Source of the DNA: JBHENW01 sp046261875
GTDB lineage: Bacteria; Acidobacteriota; Thermoanaerobaculia; UBA5066; Gp7-AA6
Direction: 5' to 3'
Length of the DNA: 64,000 nucleotides
Assembly (NCBI GenBank): GCA_046261875.1
Contig: JBHENW010000024.1
Span: forward strand, 1-64,000
The stretch's first letter is position 1. Each line of letters begins with the position of its first letter. The translations under genes were made by a program, and so were the position numbers. Of this stretch, positions 18,182 through 25,955 are shown in pieces. A model generated the notes under the pieces. The model ran no database searches and was not told where the DNA came from. It saw only the letters and a list, made by a program, of their open reading frames with translations.

Positions 18182-18678
18182 CGCGCGCCTCCCCTCGCTT
18201 CGCGCATGCCGATCTCGAGCGCTTCCGGGTCCTTGTTCTCCACGACGCCCACCTTGTGGTGATAGCTCAGGTTGCCGCCGAGCCAGCCCGAGACGCCGAG
18301 GAGCGCGAAGCCGAGGATCGACGTCCCGAGCGCGAGCGGCCACCTTCCCGTTTCGAGCGCCGCGTCCCCGCGCCGCATCCAGAAGGAGAGCGCGTAGAGC
18401 ACGACGACGGCGACGTTGAGCCTCGCATGCCACGCGGCGAGACGCTTTCCCCGGGCGCTCATCGTCACGCCGAAATATTCGATCAGGCCGAAGACGGCCG
18501 CGAGCAGCGCGAAGGCGAGGCCCGCTCCGATGCAGACGTAGGAAAAGCGGTACCAGAAAGGATCCGACCCCCCGGCGTGGATCACGTCGCCGATGAGAGC
18601 GAGGAAGAATGCGCCGATGGGGATCGGCACGAGCATGGGGTGGATGGGGTGATCGCCGATGGCGGCCTTGCTCTTCAT
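18178..18678 (-). CDS. DUF2231 membrane protein
   Basis: A 166-residue inner-membrane protein of the DUF2231 family. It begins MKSKAAIGDHPIHPMLVPIPIG, where the HPIHPML motif is the family hallmark. Four hydrophobic segments follow (about residues 18-35, 45-65, 88-105 and 115-135). In other bacteria this family often accompanies c-type cytochromes or sugar dehydrogenases, and its conserved His residues suggest metal or haem contact (inference). It is the promoter-proximal gene of a two-gene operon with the dehydrogenase and is divergent from the TonB receptor gene. Confidence 0.8.
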   Translation of the reverse strand: MKSKAAIGDHPIHPMLVPIPIGAFFLALIGDVIHAGGSDPFWYRFSYVCIGAGLAFALLAAVFGLIEYFGVTMSARGKRLAAWHARLNVAVVVLYALSFWMRRGDAALETGRWPLALGTSILGFALLGVSGWLGGNLSYHHKVGVVENKDPEALEIGMREARGGAR

Positions 18679-18786
18679 GGTGGCCCCTCCGCTGGCGTCT
18701 CGCGGACGCGTTTTGGAGACAGGAGGATGCAAGACACGGACCGGTGATGGTGCCGCCCTTGCTTATGCTCCGAGCCTGAAGAAGAG

Positions 18787-21072
18787 ATGAAAAACGCCCG
18801 ACCGGTTCTCGCGGCCGCTTTCCTGTGCGCATTCGCTTCGGGCGCGGGTCCGGCCGGGGCGGCGGAGGGACCGGGGGCGCTGCGCGGCGTGGTGGCCGAC
18901 GAGGCGGGCCGGGCGGTGGCCGGGGCCAACGTGACCCTGGAGACTGCCCGCGGCCGGCCGCGGACGACGACGGACTCTGACGGCGGCTTTTCCCTCGAGG
19001 CTTCCGCTCCCGTAACCCTGCGGGTCGAAGCTCCCGGATTCCGCCCTCTGGAACGGCGCGTGGAACCGGCCGATCTCGAGGCCGGCCTGCGTCTGGTGCT
19101 CGTGGCGGCCGGGGTGTCCGAACGACTCAGCGTCACGGCGACCCGAACGCCCGCCCGCCTGGCGGACACGGCGGCGAGCGTCGTCGTCCTGAGCTCGGAA
19201 GACCTGGCCTCTTCCGCGTCCCCCGCCCTGGACGACGCGTTGAGACAAGTCCCGGCTTTTTCGCTGTTCCGGCGGTCGAGCAGCCGGACGGCGAATCCGA
19301 CCTCGCACGGCGTCTCGCTGCGCGGCGCGGGAGCCAGCGGCGCGAGCCGCGCGGTCGTGCTCGATGACGGCGTGCCGTTGAACGACCCGTTCGGCGGGTG
19401 GATCTACTGGGGGCGCACCCCGCGGGCGGCGGTCGAGAGAATCGAGGTACTGCGCGGCGGTGCGTCCGATCTCTACGGCAGCGCGGCTCTCGGGGGGGCC
19501 GTTCAGATGCTCCGGCGGAGCCCGGCCGATCCCTTTGCCGTGACCCTCGAGACGTCCTACGGATCACAGGACACTCCGGAGGCGTCGTTCTCCGCATCGG
19601 GCCGCCGGGACGGCTGGGGGGCCGTGCTGTCGGGCGAGGCTTTCCGGACCGGCGGCTACGTGCTCGTAGAGGAGGACGCGCGGGGACCGGTCGATGCGCG
19701 CGCCGCGTCGCGGCACGGTACCGTCGACCTGGCCGTCGAGCGCGGCGGCGGCGGCTCGCGGCTCTTCCTGCGCGGCTCGCGGTTCGAGGAGTCGCGTGAG
19801 AACGGAACCCCGCTCCAGGAGAATGACACGGAGAGCCTCCACCTCGCCGCGGGCGGCGACTGGAGGCTGGGCGGCGGCGGCCTCACGGCGCGGCTCCACG
19901 GCGCCGACCAGGATTTCCGCCAGACGTTCTCGGCGATCGCGGCGGACCGCGCGACGGAGCGGCTGACGCGGCTCCAGCGGGTCCCCTCCGACGCGGCCGG
20001 AGCCGCGCTGCAATGGACGGGAGCCGCGGGTGGGCGGCACCTCCTGGTCGCGGGCGCGGAGGGACGGCAGGTCCGCGGAGAGAGCCGCGAGGAGGTTCTC
20101 ACCGATGGCGGTTCGAGCTTCGTGGACGCGGGCGGCCGCGAGCGCACCGCCTCCGTCTTCCTGGAGGACATCGTCACCGCCGGCGCCCGCTGGACGCTGA
20201 CGGCGGGGGTGCGCTTCGATCGCTGGTGGAACGCGGAGGCCCGATCGGCCACGCGCGCGGCGCGCGACGCAGCACCGGTCGTCACGCCACTGTCCGGCCG
20301 TTCGGAGACTGCCTGGAGCCCGCGGCTCTCGGCGCTCCATCGCCTCTCCGGCGCCGTCTCGCTGACCGTTTCCGCCTACCGGTCCTTCCGCGCCCCGACC
20401 TTGAACGAGCTGTATCGGACCTTCCGCGTCGGAAACGCCCTGACGCTGGCCAACGAGGCGCTCGCGCCCGAGCGTTCCCGGGGCGTGGACGCGGGAGCGA
20501 TCCTCTCGTCCGGCTCCGGCCGCCTCGGCGCCCGGGCGACCCTTTTCTGGATGGAGATCGAGGACGCCGTCGGCAACGTGACCCTCTCCGTGACCCCTTC
20601 GCTCATCACGCGCCGGAGACAGAACATCGGGGAGATCCGCACCCGGGGAACCGAGCTCGACTTCGACTGGCGCCCGACGGCGGGCTGGAAGCTGGCCGGC
20701 GGCTACCAGCTCGCGGACGCGACCGTCCGGTCGTCGCCCGCGGAGCCGGCTCTCGCCGGCCTGCGCGTCCCGCAGGTCCCCCGCCATCGCGTCTCGCTGC
20801 AAGCGGTTTATTCGAAACCCGCCCTGGCCGCGGCGGGGCTCTCCCTGCGCTGGACCTCCAGCCAGTTCGACGACGACAAGAACCTCCTTCCCCTCGCGTC
20901 CTTCTGGACGGCGGACGCCGTCGTCTCCCGGAGCCTGTGGCGCGGCCTCGAGGGCTTCCTCGCCGTGGAGAACGTCTTCGACGAGCGCTACGAGATCGGC
21001 CGCACACCCGTGCGCACCCTGGGGCCGCCGAGGGCCCTCCGCGGCGGCCTGCGGCTGCGGATGCCGGACTGA
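18787..21072 (+). CDS. TonB-dependent outer membrane receptor with N-terminal carboxypeptidase-regulatory-like domain
   Basis: A 761-residue outer-membrane receptor. It has a signal peptide (residues 1-26), a CarboxypepD_reg beta-sandwich (about 30-105), a plug domain starting SVTATRTPARLADTAASVVV with DDGVPLNDPFGGWIYWG and YGSAALGGAVQ, then a beta-barrel to the C-terminus. A classic receptor signature near the end is ENVFDERYEIG. Such proteins import siderophores, vitamins or oligosaccharides with energy from TonB. A good ribosome site (GAAGAAGAG) precedes the ATG. The DUF1440 gene follows by 15 bases. The substrate is not evident. Confidence 0.9.
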   Translation: MKNARPVLAAAFLCAFASGAGPAGAAEGPGALRGVVADEAGRAVAGANVTLETARGRPRTTTDSDGGFSLEASAPVTLRVEAPGFRPLERRVEPADLEAGLRLVLVAAGVSERLSVTATRTPARLADTAASVVVLSSEDLASSASPALDDALRQVPAFSLFRRSSSRTANPTSHGVSLRGAGASGASRAVVLDDGVPLNDPFGGWIYWGRTPRAAVERIEVLRGGASDLYGSAALGGAVQMLRRSPADPFAVTLETSYGSQDTPEASFSASGRRDGWGAVLSGEAFRTGGYVLVEEDARGPVDARAASRHGTVDLAVERGGGGSRLFLRGSRFEESRENGTPLQENDTESLHLAAGGDWRLGGGGLTARLHGADQDFRQTFSAIAADRATERLTRLQRVPSDAAGAALQWTGAAGGRHLLVAGAEGRQVRGESREEVLTDGGSSFVDAGGRERTASVFLEDIVTAGARWTLTAGVRFDRWWNAEARSATRAARDAAPVVTPLSGRSETAWSPRLSALHRLSGAVSLTVSAYRSFRAPTLNELYRTFRVGNALTLANEALAPERSRGVDAGAILSSGSGRLGARATLFWMEIEDAVGNVTLSVTPSLITRRRQNIGEIRTRGTELDFDWRPTAGWKLAGGYQLADATVRSSPAEPALAGLRVPQVPRHRVSLQAVYSKPALAAAGLSLRWTSSQFDDDKNLLPLASFWTADAVVSRSLWRGLEGFLAVENVFDERYEIGRTPVRTLGPPRALRGGLRLRMPD

Positions 21073-21087
21073 GCGAGGAGCGGAAAC

Positions 21088-21594
21088 ATGAAAAGGCGAA
21101 ACGATCCGTGGGCGGGCCTTCTCGCCGGACTGGCCGCCGGCCTCTGCGCGTCCTGGACGATGAACCAGTTCCAGTTCCTCTGGAACCGGTTCCGGTCGTA
21201 TCAGCGGGAGATGCCTGAGGACGAGCAGGGCGAAGACACGACGGTGAGGACGGCGCGCGCGGTCTCCGTGGGGCTCTTCCGCCACGAGCTGTCGCAGAAA
21301 GAAGAGCGCTGGGCGGGGCCGCTCGTTCACTACGCGTTCGGCGCGGCCGTCGGAGGCCTCTACGGCGCGATCGCCGAGAAGGAGCCGCGCGTCACCGCGG
21401 GCGCCGGCATCCCGTTCGGGACCGCGTTCTGGCTGGTCGCGGACGAATCCGCCGTCCCGCTGCTCGGGCTCTCCGAGCCGCCCGGCCGTTACCCTCTTTC
21501 CGTCCACCTCTACGCGCTCGTTTCGCACTGGGTCTTCGGAGCGACGGCGGAGTTCGTCCGGCGCGCGCTCCGCGGGCGCCTTTCCCGCTTCTGA
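21088..21594 (+). CDS. DUF1440/YagU-like membrane protein
   Basis: A 168-residue protein with Gly/Ala-rich membrane segments at about residues 10-25, 75-95, 105-125 and 140-158. The N-terminal segment GLLAGLAAGLCASWTMNQFQ and the HYAFGAAVGGLYG motif match the YagU/DUF1440 family of inner-membrane proteins of poorly known function (linked to acid resistance in E. coli). It lies 15 bases behind the TonB receptor and is probably co-transcribed. It converges with the next gene at a 4-base gap. Confidence 0.7.
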   Translation: MKRRNDPWAGLLAGLAAGLCASWTMNQFQFLWNRFRSYQREMPEDEQGEDTTVRTARAVSVGLFRHELSQKEERWAGPLVHYAFGAAVGGLYGAIAEKEPRVTAGAGIPFGTAFWLVADESAVPLLGLSEPPGRYPLSVHLYALVSHWVFGATAEFVRRALRGRLSRF

Positions 21595-21598
21595 CGAT

Positions 21599-22741
21599 TC
21601 AGCCGCCGGCCGGGGAGTCGGACGCCGCGTCCAGCCAGCCTCCCCGGAAACCGGCGCGCCGCAGACCCCGGACGAGCGGGACGGAATTCCGCATGAGCTT
21701 CCAGATCATCTCCGAGCGCTCGTTCTCGATCATCACGACCACGGGTCCCTGATCGAGGCCGTAGTAGCCGCGCGCGACCCACCCCGTCCCTCCCTCCGCC
21801 CGGAACGAGGGATTGAAGCTGCACATGAACCCGTACCGGCTCCGCATCTGGGGATAGCGCTCATTGAAGAACGCGATCGTCGGCCGGACGATCTCGGGCG
21901 CGAACGGCAGCGAAGTCACCGCGGCCCATGGCGAGATCGTCCCGTCGTCCGGACCGAACGGAACTCCGCGGGCCCGGTAGTCGTAGAAGCGCCGTGTCAC
22001 GCCGCCGATGCGCCGGACGACGTTGCCCGGCCCGTCGCTCGCCGTCACTCCCCAGCAGCGGTCGCCGTACGCGGTGAAGCCGTGGGGGTTCCTCGTCGCG
22101 TATCGCTGCTGGACGTAGGTCGCGCGGCGGCTGTTCTCGAAATAGTCCGTCTTCTTCGCGCGCATGAACGCGTCGCGGATGCCGCGGAAGTCGATCCAGA
22201 TGTGCGAAAGCTGATGCGTGAAGAGCGGCCCGGAGTAGAGGAACCGTTCCCCGTACAGGTTCTTCCAGCGGTAGGTCTTCGCCCACGCGTCGTAACTGCC
22301 GGGACCGATCGCGTGCCTCCGAGAACCGAGCGCGAGGACGTAGAGGATCAGCGCCTCGTTGTATCCGTTCCAGGACGTGGGAAGGAACCCGGACTCCGGG
22401 TGCCACCCATGGGAGATGAGGCCATTCGGCCTCAGGGTCCAGCGCCAGTCCGCGCGCTCGTAGAGCCGTTCGCTCGTCTGCCGGATCTCCCGCTCGATCG
22501 GCGAGTCCCCGTCGAAGAAGGCGCCGGCCGTGATGGCCCCGCCGAGAAGGATCCCGGAATCCATGGTGGACAGCTCGCACCCGTGCGCGCGCCGCCCCGT
22601 CCGCATGTCGAGAAAGTGATAGTAGAACCCGCGGTTGCCCGTCGCGTCGGCCTCTACCCCCTGCGGGCTTCGATCGAAGAAGCGCAGAGTCGTCGCCGTG
22701 CGCTCAGCGGCCTCCGTCCGGGTCAGCCAACCCCGCTTCAC
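21599..22741 (-). CDS. Glycoamylase-like protein (PF10091/GH144-type, putative beta-1,2-glucanase)
   Basis: At least 380 residues of a protein related to the glycoamylase-like domain of cyclic glucan synthases and to GH144 endo-beta-1,2-glucanases. Diagnostic stretches are STMDSGILLGGAITAG, WNGYNEALILYVLALGS, HQLSHIWIDFRG and the closing YYGLDQGPVVVMIEN. The first canonical start is GTG 22741, but family-like sequence continues upstream in frame (LQRETFGYFLHEANPGNGLI then PDNTRYGAPCSIAAVGF) to about 22891 with no ATG, GTG or TTG. The true start is therefore uncertain or lost. Presence in the same window as ndvB suggests a role in beta-1,2-glucan turnover, which is inference. Confidence 0.78.
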   Translation of the reverse strand: MKRGWLTRTEAAERTATTLRFFDRSPQGVEADATGNRGFYYHFLDMRTGRRAHGCELSTMDSGILLGGAITAGAFFDGDSPIEREIRQTSERLYERADWRWTLRPNGLISHGWHPESGFLPTSWNGYNEALILYVLALGSRRHAIGPGSYDAWAKTYRWKNLYGERFLYSGPLFTHQLSHIWIDFRGIRDAFMRAKKTDYFENSRRATYVQQRYATRNPHGFTAYGDRCWGVTASDGPGNVVRRIGGVTRRFYDYRARGVPFGPDDGTISPWAAVTSLPFAPEIVRPTIAFFNERYPQMRSRYGFMCSFNPSFRAEGGTGWVARGYYGLDQGPVVVMIENERSEMIWKLMRNSVPLVRGLRRAGFRGGWLDAASDSPAGG

Positions 22742-22949
22742 GGCGACCGGGTAGCACGTCAGGGCGAACCCGACCGCCGCGATGCTGCAGGGGGCGCCGT
22801 ACCGCGTGTTGTCGGGGATCAGACCGTTGCCGGGGTTCGCCTCGTGAAGGAAATAGCCGAAGGTCTCGCGCTGCAGCTTCTCTAGCTCGCCTTCGGCCGA
22901 CTCGGGCGCGGACGGGCGCCGCCCACGCTCCCGCGCGCGCCCGACCGTC

Positions 22950-24341
22950 TCAGCCCTCCTCGTCCAGCGCGGCCGCCGCGCCCTGCACCGCCTCCGCGAA
23001 AGTCGGGTGGATGAACGTCGCGTCCCGCACGACCTGGTACGACCCCTTCGCGTTCATCAGGGTCACGTACACGTGAACCATCTCGGCGGCCTCGGCCGCC
23101 AGGATCGCCGCGCCGAGGATCCGGCCGGACTTTCGATCCGCGAGGAGCTTGATGAAGCCGCCGGGCTCCCCGACCTCCCGCGCCTTGCCGTTCTTCGGCA
23201 TCTCGAAGCGCGCGATACGCAGGGGGCGTCTCGCCCTGCGGGCCTCCGCCTCCGTCATACCGACCCGGCCGAGCTGGGGGTCCGTGTAGATCGCGTAAGG
23301 CAGGACGCGGTCCGTCGTCCGCGATCGGTCGCCGGCGAGCTGCGAGAGGAGGACCCGGTAGTCGTCCCATGCCGTGTGGGTGAACATCGGCCCGCCGCGC
23401 ACGTCCCCGGCGGCCCAGACGCCGCGGACGCGCGTCGCCAGCCGCCGGTCCACGCGGAGAAACCCGTCGCGCGAGCTCCGCAGGCCGATCTTTCCGAGGC
23501 CGAGGTCGTCCGTGTTCGCGCGGCGGCCGACCGCCACGAAGAGGTGCGAGCCCTCCAGGCGGACGCTGCCGCCGTCCTGGCGGATCTGTAGCTGGACTCC
23601 CTCTCCAGCGCGGCGCGCCCGCTCGACCCGGGCATTGAGCCGGAACGCGATCTCTTCGGATTCCAGGAACTGGCGCAGCGCGCCGGCGACCTCGGGGTCC
23701 TCACGGCCGGCGACCTCGGGAGACTCGTCGATGACCGTGACCCGCGCGCCCATCCGCCGGTAGAACTGCGCCATCTCGAGGCCGGTGTAGCCGCCCCCCA
23801 GGATGAGCAGGTGCTCCGGCAGCTCCTTGCCGTCCAGCCAGTTCTCCGAGTCGATGCGAGGGAGCTTCGACAGCCCCGGGACTGAAGGGATGCGGCTGCG
23901 CGTGCCGGTATTGATGACCACCCGCCGCGCCCGGACGTCGGTCGCGCCGACCCGGAGGCGGAAGCCCTTTCTGTCCCGGCCTTCGAAGCGGGCATGGCCC
24001 TCCAGGAGCCGCGGGGCTTCGCCGCCGTGAAAGCCCTCCCGCAGGCCCGCCCGGAACTGGGTGACGACGTCCCGCGCGCGAGCGAGGACCCGGGAGAAGT
24101 CCGGCTTGACGGCGAGGATGCTCAGCCCGAACTCGTCGCCGCGGCGGGCGAGCTGGGCAACCCGGGCGGAAGCGATCACGGCTTTGGTGGGAGAGCACCC
24201 GAAGTTGACGCAGGAGCCGCCGAGGTCCTGGCGCTCCGCGAGCGCCACATGCATTCCTTTCTTTGCCAGGGCGTGGGCGAGCGGAATTCCCGCCTGTCCG
24301 CCGCCGATCACGAGGACGTCGAACGTCTCCGGATGAGCCAA
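22950..24341 (-). CDS. Mercuric-reductase-like FAD/NAD(P) disulfide oxidoreductase
   Basis: A 463-residue flavoprotein of the class I pyridine nucleotide-disulfide oxidoreductase family. The FAD motif is VLVIGGGQAGIPLA, the redox-active disulfide is in GGSCVNFGCSPTK, and the NAD(P) site is LILGGGYTGLEMAQ. A second FAD contact is GVWAAGDV, and the dimer domain ends with HPTFAEA. It has no N-terminal heavy-metal domain and no C-terminal vicinal Cys pair, so true mercuric reductase activity is doubtful. Genes like this are commonly labelled mercuric reductase in soil bacteria. Its 3' end overlaps the possible upstream extension of the glycoamylase-like gene. Confidence 0.85.
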   Translation of the reverse strand: MAHPETFDVLVIGGGQAGIPLAHALAKKGMHVALAERQDLGGSCVNFGCSPTKAVIASARVAQLARRGDEFGLSILAVKPDFSRVLARARDVVTQFRAGLREGFHGGEAPRLLEGHARFEGRDRKGFRLRVGATDVRARRVVINTGTRSRIPSVPGLSKLPRIDSENWLDGKELPEHLLILGGGYTGLEMAQFYRRMGARVTVIDESPEVAGREDPEVAGALRQFLESEEIAFRLNARVERARRAGEGVQLQIRQDGGSVRLEGSHLFVAVGRRANTDDLGLGKIGLRSSRDGFLRVDRRLATRVRGVWAAGDVRGGPMFTHTAWDDYRVLLSQLAGDRSRTTDRVLPYAIYTDPQLGRVGMTEAEARRARRPLRIARFEMPKNGKAREVGEPGGFIKLLADRKSGRILGAAILAAEAAEMVHVYVTLMNAKGSYQVVRDATFIHPTFAEAVQGAAAALDEEG

Positions 24342-24356
24342 GGGTCCCCCGCGGAG

Positions 24357-25544
24357 CTAGGCGGACTCCCGGGGAACAGCTCCCGCCGCCCGCTCGACCT
24401 CCGCGGCGTCGAGGACGAGCCCCGCGTCGAGGCTCGCCTGGCGGATCCGCGCTTCGAGGCGCGCCCGCTTCCTGTGGGCGTCGCGCAGGCGCGCCGCCGG
24501 ATCGGAGGCCTCCAGGCGCCGCACGCTCTCCGGCCGGGGCAGGGGCGGCCGCGGAGTCGTCTGTCCGGTGAGCAGGCGCTCGAGGCGCAGGCCGACGACC
24601 TCGAAGGCGCGATAGGTCCCGCTCGAGAACCGCTCCAGCGGGTTGCCGCGCTCGCGGGCGAGCTTCAGGAGCGCATCGAGGGACTCCTGCTCGATCGCGA
24701 GGAGCTCGGACCGTTCCCGGATCAGCCGGGTGATGCGCGCCGGCAGCTCACGGCTCCGGCGGAGCCGCTCGAGCGCGCAGGCCTCGTCGATCAGGTCGAT
24801 CTCTTTGTCGGGCCGCTTTCGCTCGCGGTACTCGCCTCCGCGCGCCTCCGAGAGGTCCAGGGCGCGGTCCAGCGCGGCGTCCGTGATCGCCATCACGTGG
24901 TGCATCTCGAGGCGGCGGCGGCGCGCCTGGAGGACCTCCAGGGTCTGCTCCCGCGTCAGCTCGACGACGTCCACCGGATGGAACCGCCGCTCGAGCGCCG
25001 CGTCCGGCCGGATGTACATCTCGTACTCGTTGCGGGTCGTCGCCCCGATGACGCGCAGCGCTCCCCGCGAGAGGGCCGGCTTCAGCATGTTCGCGGCGTC
25101 CAGCGGCTGTCCCATCGCGGAGCCGGCCCCGATGAGGTTGTGGAGCTCGTCTACGAAGAGGATCACGTTCGGATCGCGGCTCGCCTGGTCGATGACCCCC
25201 TGGAGGCGCTTCTCGAACTGGCCGCGGAAGGTCGTGCCCGCGATCATGTCGATGTGGGAAAGCATGAGGACGCGGGCGCGCGCGAGCGACGGAGGGACCC
25301 GGCCCGAGACGATCCGTTGCGCGAGCCCTTCGGCGATCGCCGTCTTTCCCACCCCCGCGTCGCCGACGAGGACCGGGTTGTTCTTCGACTGCCGCAGCAG
25401 GATCGCGACGACCCGCTCGATCTCGCGGTCGCGGCATCGCACCGGCTCGAGCTCTTCCCGCAGGGCCGCGTCGGTCAGGTCGCGTGTGTAGCTCTCCAGC
25501 GCATTGCGCTCCATCCCGGGCAGGGGCAGCTCGAACTCGGGCAT
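24357..25544 (-). CDS. Clp-type AAA+ ATPase with a single AAA module (ClpA/ClpB D1-like)
   Basis: A 395-residue ATPase similar to the first AAA+ module of ClpA/B/C. It has LRCRDREIERV-like entry (VRCRDREIERVVAIL), Walker A GDAGVGKT, the pore-loop region GTTFRGQFEKRL, Walker B ILFVDELHNLIGAG, and the sensor/Arg-finger region GATTRNEYEMYIRPDAALERRF. A helical region with the KEIDLIDEACA motif follows, then an Arg/Glu-rich tail of about 130 residues. It lacks the N-terminal Clp repeat domain and the second AAA module, so it is about half the usual size. Its partner protease or substrate is unknown. Confidence 0.82.
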   Translation of the reverse strand: MPEFELPLPGMERNALESYTRDLTDAALREELEPVRCRDREIERVVAILLRQSKNNPVLVGDAGVGKTAIAEGLAQRIVSGRVPPSLARARVLMLSHIDMIAGTTFRGQFEKRLQGVIDQASRDPNVILFVDELHNLIGAGSAMGQPLDAANMLKPALSRGALRVIGATTRNEYEMYIRPDAALERRFHPVDVVELTREQTLEVLQARRRRLEMHHVMAITDAALDRALDLSEARGGEYRERKRPDKEIDLIDEACALERLRRSRELPARITRLIRERSELLAIEQESLDALLKLARERGNPLERFSSGTYRAFEVVGLRLERLLTGQTTPRPPLPRPESVRRLEASDPAARLRDAHRKRARLEARIRQASLDAGLVLDAAEVERAAGAVPRESA

Positions 25545-25592
25545 ACAGCGGGAGTATAGAAACTGGGAGGGGGAAGGGACAGCCGGCGGGCG

Positions 25593-25955
25593 TCAGCGGC
25601 CGTGCTTTCGCACGGCGACGACGTACTCCAGGATGTCGTCGAGCTCCTCGGGGCTGATTTCCTCCCTGGAGAACCTGGGCATCGCTCCGAGTCCCGCGCG
25701 CACCTGGGTCCGCATCAGGAACTTCGGCGCCGGCTTGTTAGAAAGGGCCGGGCTGAACCCGAACTCCCCGCCCGTATGGCACTGGTTGCAGTGCCTCATG
25801 TAGAGGACCTCGCCGCGCTGGAGCTGGAGCGTATTCAAAGGGATCGGGCCGACCACGGGCTCGCTGCGCCGGACGGAGCATCCGGAAAAGAGAACAGCGG
25901 CCACAGCGGCGGCCGCGAGCGCGGCGAGCGCCCATCCGGTCCGGTTCTTCCTCAC
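25593..25955 (-). CDS. Membrane-anchored monohaem cytochrome c
   Basis: A 120-residue exported protein with a lipoprotein-type signal (hydrophobic stretch then LFSGCSV). One class I cytochrome c domain has a single CNQCH haem site (CxxCH) and a distal Met likely in GAMPRFS. The C-terminal helix reads ELDDILEYVVAVR, as in small cytochromes c. The GTG start overlaps the stop of the upstream sugar-dehydrogenase gene as GTGA. This coupling suggests it accepts electrons from that dehydrogenase, as in other quinoprotein systems. Confidence 0.88.
   Translation of the reverse strand: MRKNRTGWALAALAAAAVAAVLFSGCSVRRSEPVVGPIPLNTLQLQRGEVLYMRHCNQCHTGGEFGFSPALSNKPAPKFLMRTQVRAGLGAMPRFSREEISPEELDDILEYVVAVRKHGR

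Noticed and set aside
22950..24341. A true mercuric reductase within a mer operon
   Set aside because: No merR, merT or merP is adjacent, and the protein lacks the heavy-metal domain and the C-terminal Cys pair.
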